DNA of 64,000 nt from Bedellia somnulentella. Taxonomy: Eukaryota > Arthropoda > Insecta > Lepidoptera > Bedelliidae. Numbering within the stretch: the first letter of the stretch is position 1; each line of letters starts with the position of its first letter. Of the stretch, positions 11,662 to 21,997 are shown piece by piece. Below the pieces are notes generated by a model that had not been told where the DNA came from, did not search any database, and worked only from the letters and a program-made list of their open reading frames with translations. Location of the stretch: positions 14,074,001 to 14,138,000 of the forward strand of contig OY755178.1 of the NCBI GenBank assembly GCA_963576735.1, given 5' to 3'. The position numbers and the translations under genes were made by a program.

Positions 11662-11799
11662 CGCCCGATTTCTGAATTGAATATTCAAGCTGAGAACAAC
11701 TTAAGTATCGTTTTGTCTCATTCACTTGTTATGATTTCAATGCGGCAGAACAATAATTAAGTTGTTCTCAACTGGAATACTCAAATCAGAAATCGGGCG
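11662..11799. repeat. Foldback element with ~42-bp arms
   Basis: The left arm (11662-11704, cgcccgatttctgaatt...gagaacaactta) is the near-complement of the right arm (11758-11799, taagttgttctcaac...agaaatcgggcg). About 53 bases lie between them. The sequence can form one long hairpin, as foldback MITEs do. A second small hairpin, aactgcc...ggcagtt, sits upstream at about 11565-11590. Confidence 0.65.
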
Positions 11800-11903
11800 T
11801 TTGTCTAGTTTATACAATAGAGACGGTGATTTAAACTCACAATGTTTTGATCACCATATCTTCTATAATGGTAGAGCAGTAATATATTTATAAAACTCTA
11901 AAG

Positions 11904-12028
11904 CACACTGATGCCGCCGGGCCACCGACAATGGGCCACGGCCTGTGTTGAAAGAATCATGTCTAAGTATGTAAACTAGACCGCCGCCAAAATACTTCAT
12001 ATGACGGCGGCCCGGCGGGCTCAGTGTG
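11904..12028. mobile_element. GC-rich inverted-repeat element (MITE-like)
   Basis: cacactgatgccgccgggcc at the left and the complement of cacactgagcccgccgggcc at the right form ~20-bp inverted termini around ~85 bases. I see no clear target duplication. Related GC-rich text (gccccgccagggcgg, ggcgcacaggccac) lies at about 12155-12230. Confidence 0.5.
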
Positions 12029-12696
12029 TATCGTACTTAACTACTAAGACTTAACAAATACTTAAAAATATGCTGTCGTTATTATATAATAAAATGTTCC
12101 AAAAAAAGTCAAGCGGGCTATTCTGTCCAATTTAGCTCAGGTACAAACACCTTTGCCCCGCCAGGGCGGCCCTCAGCTGCCCGGCACACATAAAGTCATG
12201 GTGTAGGCGCACAGGCCACAGGGCCAGCAACAACCAATCCTTTCGCAAAAAAACAATCAAGCTGTACATTTTTAAATCGATAGAAATATCTTATTCAATG
12301 TTACATGTTTTCCAAAATGTACCGCTACCAATAATTTTACATCGTTTATCTTTAGTGATCCCGGGTTGAATACGATTGATATGAATGAAGGGAAGGGTTC
12401 ACTTTATCGCCGAAAAAGAGTTGAATTTTGAACGAGCAACCTTGTTTCGTAACACCCAGACAAAGAGGTCTTACATTACGGGCTCATTTTTATTGAACTT
12501 GTGACTTGTTAGGTCGAGAATTTCCTACGTGTGGAACTATATGAAAGTTTCGTTGGTGGAAAATAAATACTGAGGGTTAGCTTTTTTACTATGTGTACTT
12601 AGTATATCTACTCAAATTTTAGTTACACTGATTTCAGTATAGTGTTATAACTTCTTCAATGGCTGTTATTTCATTATGATTATTTTATATAAAATT

Positions 12697-12942
12697 GCTG
12701 TGTAGTGCCGGATTAGAATAGCACTACCCCATTTCTTCCGGTGGGTCTACATAAGAGGCGACTAACGGTATTGGGGGCTTTTAAGGGATTTTTGGGCGAT
12801 GCGGTTGGACAGCCATCACCAACCACCTTTATTTTACCATCTTTTCCCCACACAATTTTCCAAAAGTGGCTGAGAATTTTCTAATTCCTTGGTTCTGGCT
12901 ACCCCTTCTAGGGATTTATAGCCGTGAGTATATGTATGTATA
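12697..12942 (+). mobile_element. SINE-A copy with target-site duplication
   Basis: Complete sense copy. tatataaaatt occurs immediately before (about 12686-12696) and after the tgtatgtatgta tail (about 12939-12949), consistent with a target duplication. Confidence 0.85.
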
Positions 12943-12949
12943 TAAAATT

Positions 12950-14062
12950 ACATTTTAATATCACATGCTTCATTATACTTCATTACAATCTGTTCTTTAC
13001 TTAACTTTCCTAAGAGGTTGTGAAATTTCATATTCCAATGCACTAGCTACCTCTTCCTGGGATTTATATTATGCATTTCATGTTATGCATTAAAGGTACT
13101 TTACTAAAAAATAGTATTTATTATTATTTATTTCATATTGTAAACTGCAAAAAGTGTTTTTTTTATATTATACTGCTCTATAAAACTACATATTTTTACA
13201 ACTACTAAGTTTGTGTGACAAAAACATTATTCTCGACAAAAACAAAAAAAATCAAGAGCTAGTACTTCTGCCTTTTCTTTGGACTTATATGGTTTATACA
13301 ATACATGGGTGCATCATCGATCCAATATAAAATCTATGCATTAATTCAATTGATTTAAGCAATCAAATACTTCCATAGTTTTGATAATTAAACCATAATA
13401 TTTAATGTTACCCTTACATTTAATAGCTATATTATACTCGTAAGACTGGTGGGAGAAATAAAAAAAAGTTGGTTTGAAACATAATCAACACAAGTAACAA
13501 GATGAACTAGTTTGAGTGAGCTATGTCATTTATTTTCAACACGCAAAATATAAATGTAGATTTTCTTAAAAAGTGTTACATTTACGATATAATTTGAATG
13601 CATGCAATGGTTTAAATGCCAAAATGAAAGTGTAACTTATTAATTTAAAATTTCCTAAGAACCTGCTCGTTATTTTAATTAAGGCACATTAAATATGAAC
13701 GTACAAGCTTTCCATGCTCACACAAATCTTTTACGGTTGGAAGTATGCAAATTTATGCATTTTTTGCAGTCCTCAGTAACAACTTTTTTCAACGAATGAA
13801 CAAAAACCATAAGAATAACTTTGTAACTTTTAAAACATTTCAGTTTTACAAAGTTCAAACTTGCACAAATATTCACGTTAAAATTTTAAAGGCATACTCT
13901 TTTATAGACAATGTAACCACATGATAAGTTAGTACTATCGTATATTTTGATAACCGTTGCAATAATGGTAAAAGAAGCTATCATTGAAATTGAAAATGAC
14001 AGTATCTGAACTTCTTCCTTCAACATCAAAGACAAAACTATTTATAATTTTGATCAACTAGT
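12950..14062. other. No gene recognised
   Basis: AT-rich unique sequence. A possible degraded SINE-A tail lies near 13015-13070 (aagaggttgtgaaatttcat, tagctacctcttcctgggat). Confidence 0.45.
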
Positions 14063-14315
14063 GCCGTGTAGTGCCGGCCTAGAATAGCACTACCCCATTT
14101 CGGCCGGTGGGTGTACGTAAGAGGCGACTAACGGTATTAGGGCTTTTAAGGGATTTTTGGGCGATGCGGTTGGAGACCCATCACCAAAAACCTTTGTTTT
14201 ACCATCTTTTACCCCACTCAACTTTCCCAAAGTGGCTGAGGAGATTTTAATTCCTTAGCTCTGGCTACCCCTCCTAGGGATTTATTGCCGTGAGGATATA
14301 TGTATGTATGTATCA
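14063..14315 (+). mobile_element. SINE-A copy
   Basis: Complete sense copy, starting gccgtgtagtgccggcctag and ending gccgtgaggatatatgtatg. Confidence 0.85.
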
Positions 14316-15503
14316 AAGTTCGTCTCCCGTCAGTAAGAACCAATCTAGGAACTCACTCCCCTATTTATCGCATGTGTTCGTCAACTAACTCAGTTCGATC
14401 TCTTTTAGATATATTTAATGATAGCTTGGCAGCCGTGAAACACTCATTATCAATTTATTATAGTGCTCCATAATTATTATTATTTTTTGAGCAATTTTTT
14501 TGAGCTTTTTATATTTTTTATCTTCTTTTTTATGCCTTTGTCTGTTGTTGTCTGATTTTTATTTAAATTATTTAATTTTTTTAGTGTTTTTAGTGTTTAA
14601 TTTTTAATGTATTTTTTTTTATTCTTGTGTTTACAATCATAGGTCTAAGATAAAATATTTATTTATGTGTTAACGAGCATGCAGTATCTACATCAAGTAG
14701 AGTGCAAAAGAAAAACATGTCGTCAATATTGTTGTATTGTTACTTTCCTAATTTTGTACTTGGTTTTGTAGATCAATAAAAAAAAAAAAAGTTCCATTTA
14801 GTTATATTTTGATTCGAGAAAGTGTCTATTCTATTCTAGAGAAATATTCGACACATTTCTACTCGTGTTTCGCGTGGTTCATAAAATATATTGAGGAGGC
14901 CATTCCACTGTTAAATTGGTAACAAATCTCTTTCTCGTTATTGCCTCTATATCTTCATTTTTTGCTTATGAAAATCGTGAGGTGCTTTCGAAACCGAAAG
15001 TAAACAACTTGTTTATTATTCCGAACGTAAAAAATTCTTTCAGAACTTGTTTCTTGTACTTTATATTTTATCAGAGCATTTTATTTGTATTGCTTCCATC
15101 GAAGCAAAATATAAGGTGCGAAAATTTGGTTCGATGAAGTAAAACTTGAAGAAATTTGCATATTAAAGTTCTGCTGGGACCTTAAGTTATTCTCAATACA
15201 TTACGAAATAAGCGTGCATACTTACTTCACATCATATATTAAATATCTTGAATGAGGTGACAGGGTTCTTCTGAATATCGTGTGAATTGTATATCTTATA
15301 ATATGTGGAGAGTTTTTTTTTACCAGCACAGTGTAACAATATTCGGGGGCGCAATCTTTTTTCTATATATGGCTGTACGAAAATATATCTTCGGCTTTGT
15401 AAACGCATACTGTTTTTATTCTTACATATTTGAGCGCAGATTTTTTGCATCCATTTAGTGCTGTAATGATTATTTGTTTTGCAGATAAAGTAAACTTGAT
15501 TAA
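14316..15503. other. AT-rich DNA, possible degraded LINE 3' UTR
   Basis: The stretch 14440-14790 is T-rich and ends in ttttgtagatcaataaaaaa. Its layout resembles 19790-20105, which ends attaaataaataaataaatc; both look like LINE 3' tails without coding sequence. Frames at 14916-15137 and 15232-15450 have no recognisable domain. Confidence 0.35.
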
Positions 15504-15708
15504 CCTCGTAACGCCCGTATAGAAATTGTTATGACTTGTAAGTTCTATCCAATGTATCTCTAATGGAACAAAAAAAATGTGCTGATTGCCCATTATTAAA
15601 ATTAATGATATCTTTAACAAGAACTATTCCTATGGCTTTATTTTTTTTAATATTTATTATTGATCACAGGAGTTTTGTTTCTCTAGTGATACAACGGGCG
15701 TTACGAGG
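15504..15708. mobile_element. piggyBac-like MITE
   Basis: cctcgtaacgcccgt at the left and acgggcgttacgagg at the right form perfect 15-bp terminal inverted repeats. The left flank is TTAA (15500-15503) and the right flank TTAT (15709-15712), fitting a once-perfect TTAA duplication. The 205-bp interior is non-coding. Confidence 0.6.
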
Positions 15709-15789
15709 TTATGATAAGATAAATTTGCTTTTTGGCAGGTATGGGCTAATTATATGAGCTATGTATTATATATGTCACACCATTTTTAA

Positions 15790-15868
15790 TTATCGGGGTA
15801 GGCAGAGATCGTCACTTTGTGCGATCCTCGCAAATTTTTCTAGTTTTGTTTCCGTCCATCAATCATTT
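15790..15868 (-). mobile_element. LINE-alpha 3' stub
   Basis: Antisense text matching the LINE-alpha terminus: ggggtaggcagagatcg, cactttgtgcgatcctcgc and gtccatcaatcatttca. A minimal SINE-A tail piece (about 15958-16000, catatactctcggctataaa) lies 90 bases to the right. Confidence 0.6.
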
Positions 15869-16182
15869 CATTTTACATAATGATCGGGATTAACCAACGA
15901 AATATTTTTAAATCACTTATGTCATTAACCGCAAGTGTCTTAATCATTGTTAACTATACACATACATATACTCTCGGCTATAAATCCCTTAAAGGAAAGT
16001 ATTCGAAGTTATGTGTGTTGTCCAACTTCTAATACCATCAAAATGATAACTTCCAGGCCCCATGGCATGGGGCGTGTGAGAGCGAGTACGAGGGACATGC
16101 CAAAAGAAACTTGATACTCAAAAATATTAAATTTATTCTTTATTACAAGTATCGATCTTTTCAAAGTATTCACCCTGAGCAC

Positions 16183-17210
16183 TTATACACTTTTCCATAC
16201 GTCTGAACCAATTGGAAAATACCTGTAACCACTCTTCTTTACATACCTCAGAAATCTCGAAATTATAGGCAACCAGCGTATCTTTAGTTTTTCTTTGATT
16301 TTTGGAAACAAGTAAAAATCACAAGGCGCTAGGTCAGGGGAATGTGGCGGGTGAGGTAGAATTGACACATTTTTCGAGTTGACAAAGTCTAGTGTTCTGG
16401 CAGACGTGTGCGGCGCCGCATTGTCGTGGTGCCAGAGAAGGTGCCGGATTCCTGACTTCGGTCGCTTGTCACACCAAGCTGATATTACTGTTGGAACATA
16501 AACTGTCACATACCATTCGGAGTTCACCGTTCTTTCATTCTCTAGTACAACAGTAGCAATATGACCTGTTTTGCAAAAAACCAAGGCGACCATTTGTGTT
16601 TTTTTTTGCCATGTAGTGTCGACATAGAATAACACTACCCCATTTCTACCCGTGGGTGATCGTAAGAGGCGACTTAGGGTATAGGGGCTTTTTAAGTGAT
16701 TTTAAGGCGATGTGGTTGAAGACCCGTCACCAAAAATATTTATTATTACCATCTTTAAAGTGGCTGAGGAATTTCTCATTCCAAATCTCTGGCTACCCCG
16801 TTAAGGGATTTATAGCCGTGAGTATACGTATGCATTTGTTTCTGTGTGCTTCGTGCACGGCAAAATTTTGTTGGAGTTGGCTGTTCTTCAAAGCACCATA
16901 CAGTCGACTGTCGCTTTGATTCGGGATCATAGTTATATAGCCATGTTTCGTCACCAGTCAGTATATCATACACTTTTTTTTTCACCTCCGTTGAATTTAT
17001 CTATCATGAATAGGCACTAAGCAACCCGACGGTATTTCTGCTCATCGGTAAGTTTGTGCGGCACCCATCTCGAACATAGTTTACGACCGCGGTTGGCGGC
17101 CGTCCTGTCTTCGCTTCATCTTCGAGACATCCCCGTCCTCTTTTAAATTCAGCAAACCAATTGAATACTGTTGCTCGGGAACAAGCAGACTCACCAAAAG
17201 TAGAAGCCAA
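16183..17210 (-). pseudogene. Mariner transposase remnant
   Basis: Three pieces remain. 17210-17004 holds the N-terminal DNA-binding part (VFNWFAEFKRGRGCLEDE, TGRPPTAV). 16985-16840 carries the first catalytic motif (LTGDETWLYNYDPESKRQS). 16635-16183 carries HHDNAAPH and HSPDLAPCDFYLFP. The two later aspartates are separated by exactly 34 residues, the D34D spacing of mariner. About 90 residues are missing between the first two pieces, a SINE splits the last two, and frames differ, so no active transposase can be made. Confidence 0.85.
16608..16838 (+). mobile_element. SINE-A nested in mariner
   Basis: Sense copy: gccatgtagtgtcgacatag, acccgtgggtgatcgtaaga, tatagccgtgagtatacgta. The short repeat catttgt occurs on both sides (16591 and 16833), consistent with a target duplication and a T-run at the 5' junction. 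It is later than the mariner. Confidence 0.75.
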
Positions 17211-17480
17211 AGTTCAAAACATTCTTGAGGCTATAAACCTTTTTTAAAGTCATAATAAATCATAGCAGTGATTTTCATCACGTCGACTGAGCTGCATTGT
17301 TGCAAGTGAATTCCCGCCAGATTCTCGAAAAATTATGCTCATTCAAATGAAAAATAAATAAAAGAAGTGTGTTCTATATTCAAATACGTCAATAAAAAAC
17401 CAGCCTATAAGATGGTGTATAGCTTGCCAGTGTCAATTATATGAGAAAAAAGTTCTATTGGCATGCCCTAATATGTTATA

Positions 17481-17688
17481 CATACATACATACATATTCT
17501 CACGCCGTTAGTTCCCATTGGGGTAGGCAGAGACTATCGATCGCCACTTTGTACGATCCTGGCAAACCTCTCTAGCTTCATTCACATCCATCAATCTTTT
17601 CATACATGCTCTTTTATTCTTCGTACTTCGGACACCTGCCTTTTCGAGCACATTTTCTATTTGATCTAAATGTGTCCTCCGAGGTCGT
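17481..17688 (-). mobile_element. LINE-alpha 5'-truncated insertion with 14-bp TSD
   Basis: Antisense 3' end of LINE-alpha, from the catacata tail through the hairpin to the RGRPRRTHLDQI codons, where it stops. The direct repeat cctaatatgttata flanks it at 17467-17480 and 17689-17702. This is a textbook 5'-truncated target-primed insertion. Confidence 0.9.
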
Positions 17689-18124
17689 CCTAATATGTTA
17701 TATGAGTGTAAATAGGTGAGGTACTGGCAGATTATGAGCAATCTGACAGTTTCGACAGACATACGCTCTCTCACAAGCTTTATGCTACTAGTGCAGATAT
17801 TTTTATTTTTATATTTATATTTATATATATATATATTAAATAAATATCAACAATCCAATGATTGAAAAACAATTGACAGTTCTATAGCTGAATAAATTTT
17901 AGTGTTTAGAACATCATTTACTCAAACCAGTTTCAATTGTATCACTAAAAAATTTAAATACTGTTCAAAATAATTAGGTAATTTTCATCGATGTACGTTG
18001 TTTGTTGCATCTGTACTCGTATTAATTAATAGATTATTTGCATCGACTCACAATTACATAGATATGCTTCCTTTGTTTTAGTCATAACTCAAACGTTCAT
18101 GAGGTTCCATGAACATGATGAGAT

Positions 18125-18229
18125 GAGGTCATCCCCACATGAGGTTTTCATGAACAAAAACATTTAAATCAAACGTTCATGTCGTATATCCCCGAAAGAG
18201 TGTCCGAGGTACTAATACTTTTTGACATC
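18125..18229. mobile_element. SINE-C tail beside SINE-B tail
   Basis: 18125-18165 holds the SINE-C tail ccccacatgaggttttcatg. 18166-18229 is an antisense SINE-B tail (gttcatgtcgtatatccccg, gaggtactaatac). Both heads are missing. Confidence 0.6.
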
Positions 18230-18555
18230 ATTTACTGTTTAAAACAGGTCAACATCAAAATCTGCGATTGAACAAACAAACATCTCTTATTCTTCTACCA
18301 TTAGGCAAAGAAGTTAGTCTTCATATTGGTATGGAATATACATCAGAGTATACATTTGCATTTGAAGAAGTCATATCAAAGTCGTTTCTCTGTAAAATTG
18401 TAATGCGTGGCGAAGCTTAGTAATCTAAACCAACCATCAATGATACCATGTTTTATATCTTTTTAATTATGGAAATAAAATTAAAATGAGTCAAATTTTT
18501 ATGTTTACTCTTTCCAACAAGAAATAATTATAACAATCAGTTAACCCATTAATTA

Positions 18556-18655
18556 AGGAAAGAAAAATTGAAACACCCGCTGGATTAGAACCCGCGACTA
18601 TTTTTCACTTAATTGATTAGTAGGACATGCCCCACATGCAGTTTCATGTACAACA
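18556..18655 (-). mobile_element. SINE-C relic, antisense
   Basis: aaggaaagaaaaattgaaac, the B-box complement ggattagaacccgcgac and ccccacatgcagtttcatg mark a degraded SINE-C in reverse. Confidence 0.5.
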
Positions 18656-18659
18656 AAGT

Positions 18660-20590
18660 CTAATTAATCAGATTATTTTATTTTATTTTTATTATGTTTG
18701 GAATGTTAACAGCAAATTATGACTTATAAACTACTATATAAATTTTCGTGTAACAATCATAAATCTTCACTAATTCTTACCCCTTCAAAAGATATGCTTT
18801 ATCATACATAGTAAAATAAGCGGCAAATTGATAGACTCTTCCATTTTTCTTTAGCTAAAAAGTGTAGTTAAGAGGCCAAACTCTACACGAACAAAGTCGC
18901 CAGTAAAGGTAGTTATCCATCAACTTCCCGGAAACTTCAAGTTAAATTATTGCCTTGATGTCAAAATCTATTTTAAGAAATAGTTGTTATGATTAGCAAC
19001 CGCACCCAGCGCTAGCAAACCGCAAGGTACTTGGCTCTTTATTGCTAATTAAATTGATTGCGATTCACGAAATTGTGGTCCAATTATGTCGTCAAATTGA
19101 GATATTGTGGTAAGCCCTTTTAACCCAAACCTCTAAAGAAAAGGTCGCGTTTGAAGGGTCAGACGTAAACCCCTCATTATTCTGCTCAAATAGACTTTAT
19201 TATTGGGTATATTTTGTAATGCGTTGCGACTCTTGATGTATTGTGGACAATGTTGTGAGTGCTACATAAGGGATTATTATGAAATCAAATTATTATGTTC
19301 ACTTTTATTGTAGTTACATTAGGTGGCTATTTTAAGCTGGTAAATTGACAAGACCAATAAAAAAGTTAATGAAAACATGCTAAGTGCCTTTAACTCCCGT
19401 AATCAAAGATATTTAACTATACTTACTAGAACATAGACGTACTAAAACCTCTAATCTTGGAAAGAAAAACGCCATCTAACGTCCATTGGAATAACTTATG
19501 CATTTTTCCAATATATGAAATAATTCAGCTTTTGTATGTTCGATGGCGTTAGTTGTATTAAGGTACTAGAAATGCTAGTGAAGTCCATGGTTATCTAATT
19601 TTTTTAAAAAACTTGTTGAATGTGGTAAAAAAAAAGTTTTTTTTTATATTTTTATTTTTAACTTCACATTAAAACTTATTTTACCAAACTAAACTTACCA
19701 AATGAAAACTAAAACTTACTTATAAAATAAAATAAAACGATGGAAAAGGAAACTAACAAAACTTTTTTTGAGGGACATGATTCAATGCAATCAGGTCACT
19801 TGAAATTAAATTAGTTTGTGTGAATTCGTCATAGTTATACAAATTTAATTTTAATCATTTAATTTTATCATTATTAATTATTTTGTGTTATTCTTTAAGG
19901 TTTTTTTATTTTAAATTTTTTATTTTAAATTTTTGATAATTTTATTTTGTTTCGAGTAATTTTAATAATAATAATTTAATAAGAAGGAAAACGACCAATA
20001 ATGTTGTGTGCACTATTTTTGGCATTGTAACAGTATTGAATCAATGTTTTTTCATAAAAGGAAATGTTTGTTATAATGCTGTTTGTGTACCTATTAAATA
20101 AATAAATAAATCAATAAATTTTAAGATGTGATTTTTTTCATTTATTATTTTAGTTATTGTAAATGCGTCATAGTCTTATTTTCTGTATAGACAGCAGAAT
20201 AATCAAACAATATTTAAATAAAAAACGTTATAATTTTTCATTAAAACATCAATTCAGATATTTAAACTTATACCTATATGCGTATTTTAAAATACAGTAC
20301 AAATACAACAACCCAAAATAAATAATATTCCCATCCCTATTCTAACACTGCTAAGAAGTGGTAGTACACATTTGGCTGGTTCATCAAAATGCAAGTAGGT
20401 ATACTAAATACATCTATACTACCATATTAAACAAATTTCTTTATGAAACCCACAAGAATTAGCTTTTCAAGTATTGCGACACGCGGAACCAACTACGCGG
20501 TTCGTTCAGTTTAAAACGATCGTAGTGTTTATCAGTCATTCGAAATTCCGTTGCTCTAAAAAAACGCATTCAACCAAACGACAAGCTGTA
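18660..20590. other. No gene recognised
   Basis: AT-rich unique DNA. 19780-20105 looks like a non-coding LINE 3' tail ending in an attaaataaataaataaat run. I found no open frame above 60 codons with family features. Confidence 0.45.
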
Positions 20591-20611
20591 AATACCGCTA
20601 CATAAATACAT

Positions 20612-20862
20612 ACATACATACATACATATACTCACGGCTATAAATCCCTAGAAGGGGTAGCCAGAGCTAAGGAACTTGAAGTTCCTCAGCCACTTTTGGA
20701 AGTTGCGTCGGGAAAAGATAGTGAAATAAAGGTTGTTGGTGATGGGTCTCCAACCACATCGCCCAAAAATCCCTTAAAAGCCCCAATACCGTTAGTCGCC
20801 TCTTACGTACACCCACCGGAAGAAATGGGGTAGTGTTATTCTAAGCCGACACTACACAGCAA
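20612..20862 (-). mobile_element. SINE-A copy with 18-bp TSD
   Basis: Complete antisense copy. The direct repeat accgctacataaatacat is perfect at 20594-20611 and 20863-20880, which suggests a fairly recent insertion. Confidence 0.9.
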
Positions 20863-20899
20863 ACCGCTACATAAATACATAGTTTATTTTAAAAAAATG

Positions 20900-21841
20900 C
20901 GAAATTTGTAACAACTTACTTTTGTTACATTTACGGGACAAAAGTTGCTAAGTTAGATATTGACGAAAACTGAACAAGTTTAAAAATGTCACAGTCACAG
21001 GATTTTTGTTTGAGTACAAGAAAGTGTTAGCTAGGCCTCGCTCGCTCGACTATCGCTGGACCACAGCAGCCAAAGGTTTGGCACCTCTGAATTAAGTTCA
21101 ATGAATTAGTGAATCTACTGAACAATAGATGCCGCTGTTCTAAATTACAATACATTCTAGACATTTCTTAGAAATATAAAATTAAACACATAATATAAAT
21201 AATTAAAAATATAAATAGTTATGACAATAAACTATTTTTTTCTTCTGCTTGCACTCCATATTTAGATTTACAACAACGTAATGCGCACTTCGGCATATTC
21301 GTTTTTCTTTCGAAAATTCAATTGATGTTACCTAAGACGTACTTCCCCGCGGACGACTTACCACAGACTAAACGACTTGTTACCTATATGTAACAAGTCT
21401 TAGCGTACAAACTAAGTCTAATATGTCCTGTCTATGTATATATAAATTTAAAGTCTTTGCCCGTAATGAAAAAACTTAATGTTGATGAATTCATACATAC
21501 ATTTATTAAAAATTTTCTAATAAATATAATTACATGTCGTACAAGACGATTTAAAGTATTAGAGCTTTTCAAATGATAGCTTGGGCTTAGTTGGAAATCC
21601 ATTACCAACCAACCTTCATCTTTCACTCAATTTCAGCATCCGGTTTATCAATTCTTAATTCTGAAGCTTTTCCACTGAGCTTTCCTGAAAAGAGGGGGGG
21701 TTCTTTTCAGGAATAATAGCCTTAAGTACATTTATGTTTATGTTTTAGTATATGTATAACAGTTCTCTCCATTTCTATCAATCCAACAAATCCATCACAA
21801 TCCACAAACAAACTCACTAATCTCCCAACTCCATATTCCAG
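20900..21841. other. Intron or upstream region of the two-TM gene; no exon found
   Basis: AT-rich sequence upstream of the first exon I can identify. A degraded repeat tail may lie near 21640-21745. I could not find a first coding exon or promoter here. Confidence 0.4.
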
Positions 21842-21997
21842 TGCGCAGCAGGGCGGGCGGCATGGCAGGAGGCGGCGGCGTTGTCGGTGGGCGCGGGCGG
21901 GCTCGGCGCGGGCGGCGCGGCTCGGCGCTGCTCCGTGCTGGGCGACCATCCGGGGGCGCGACGAGAGAGGGGCGGCAATTGGCATCGGACGAATCGG
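21842..21997 (+). CDS. Two-TM gene, first visible exon
   Basis: Acceptor ccatattccag, donor CGG|GTATGT, 52 codons in phase 0 at both ends. This frame is chosen because it is open and joins in phase to 24234. Composition is Ala/Gly/Arg-rich (VGAGGLGAGGAARR). Earlier exons must exist, since no initiator context is evident. Confidence 0.65.

Larger units (their letters stand above)
16091..17470 (-). mobile_element. Mariner-family DNA transposon, inactive
   Basis: Terminal inverted repeats of ~24 bp (agggacatgccaaaagaaac at the left; tagggcatgccaatagaact as complement at the right) bound a broken transposase on the minus strand. A SINE-A is inserted in the coding part at 16608-16838. The right end is followed directly by a LINE-alpha stub whose target duplication starts within the mariner terminus. 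Confidence 0.85.
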
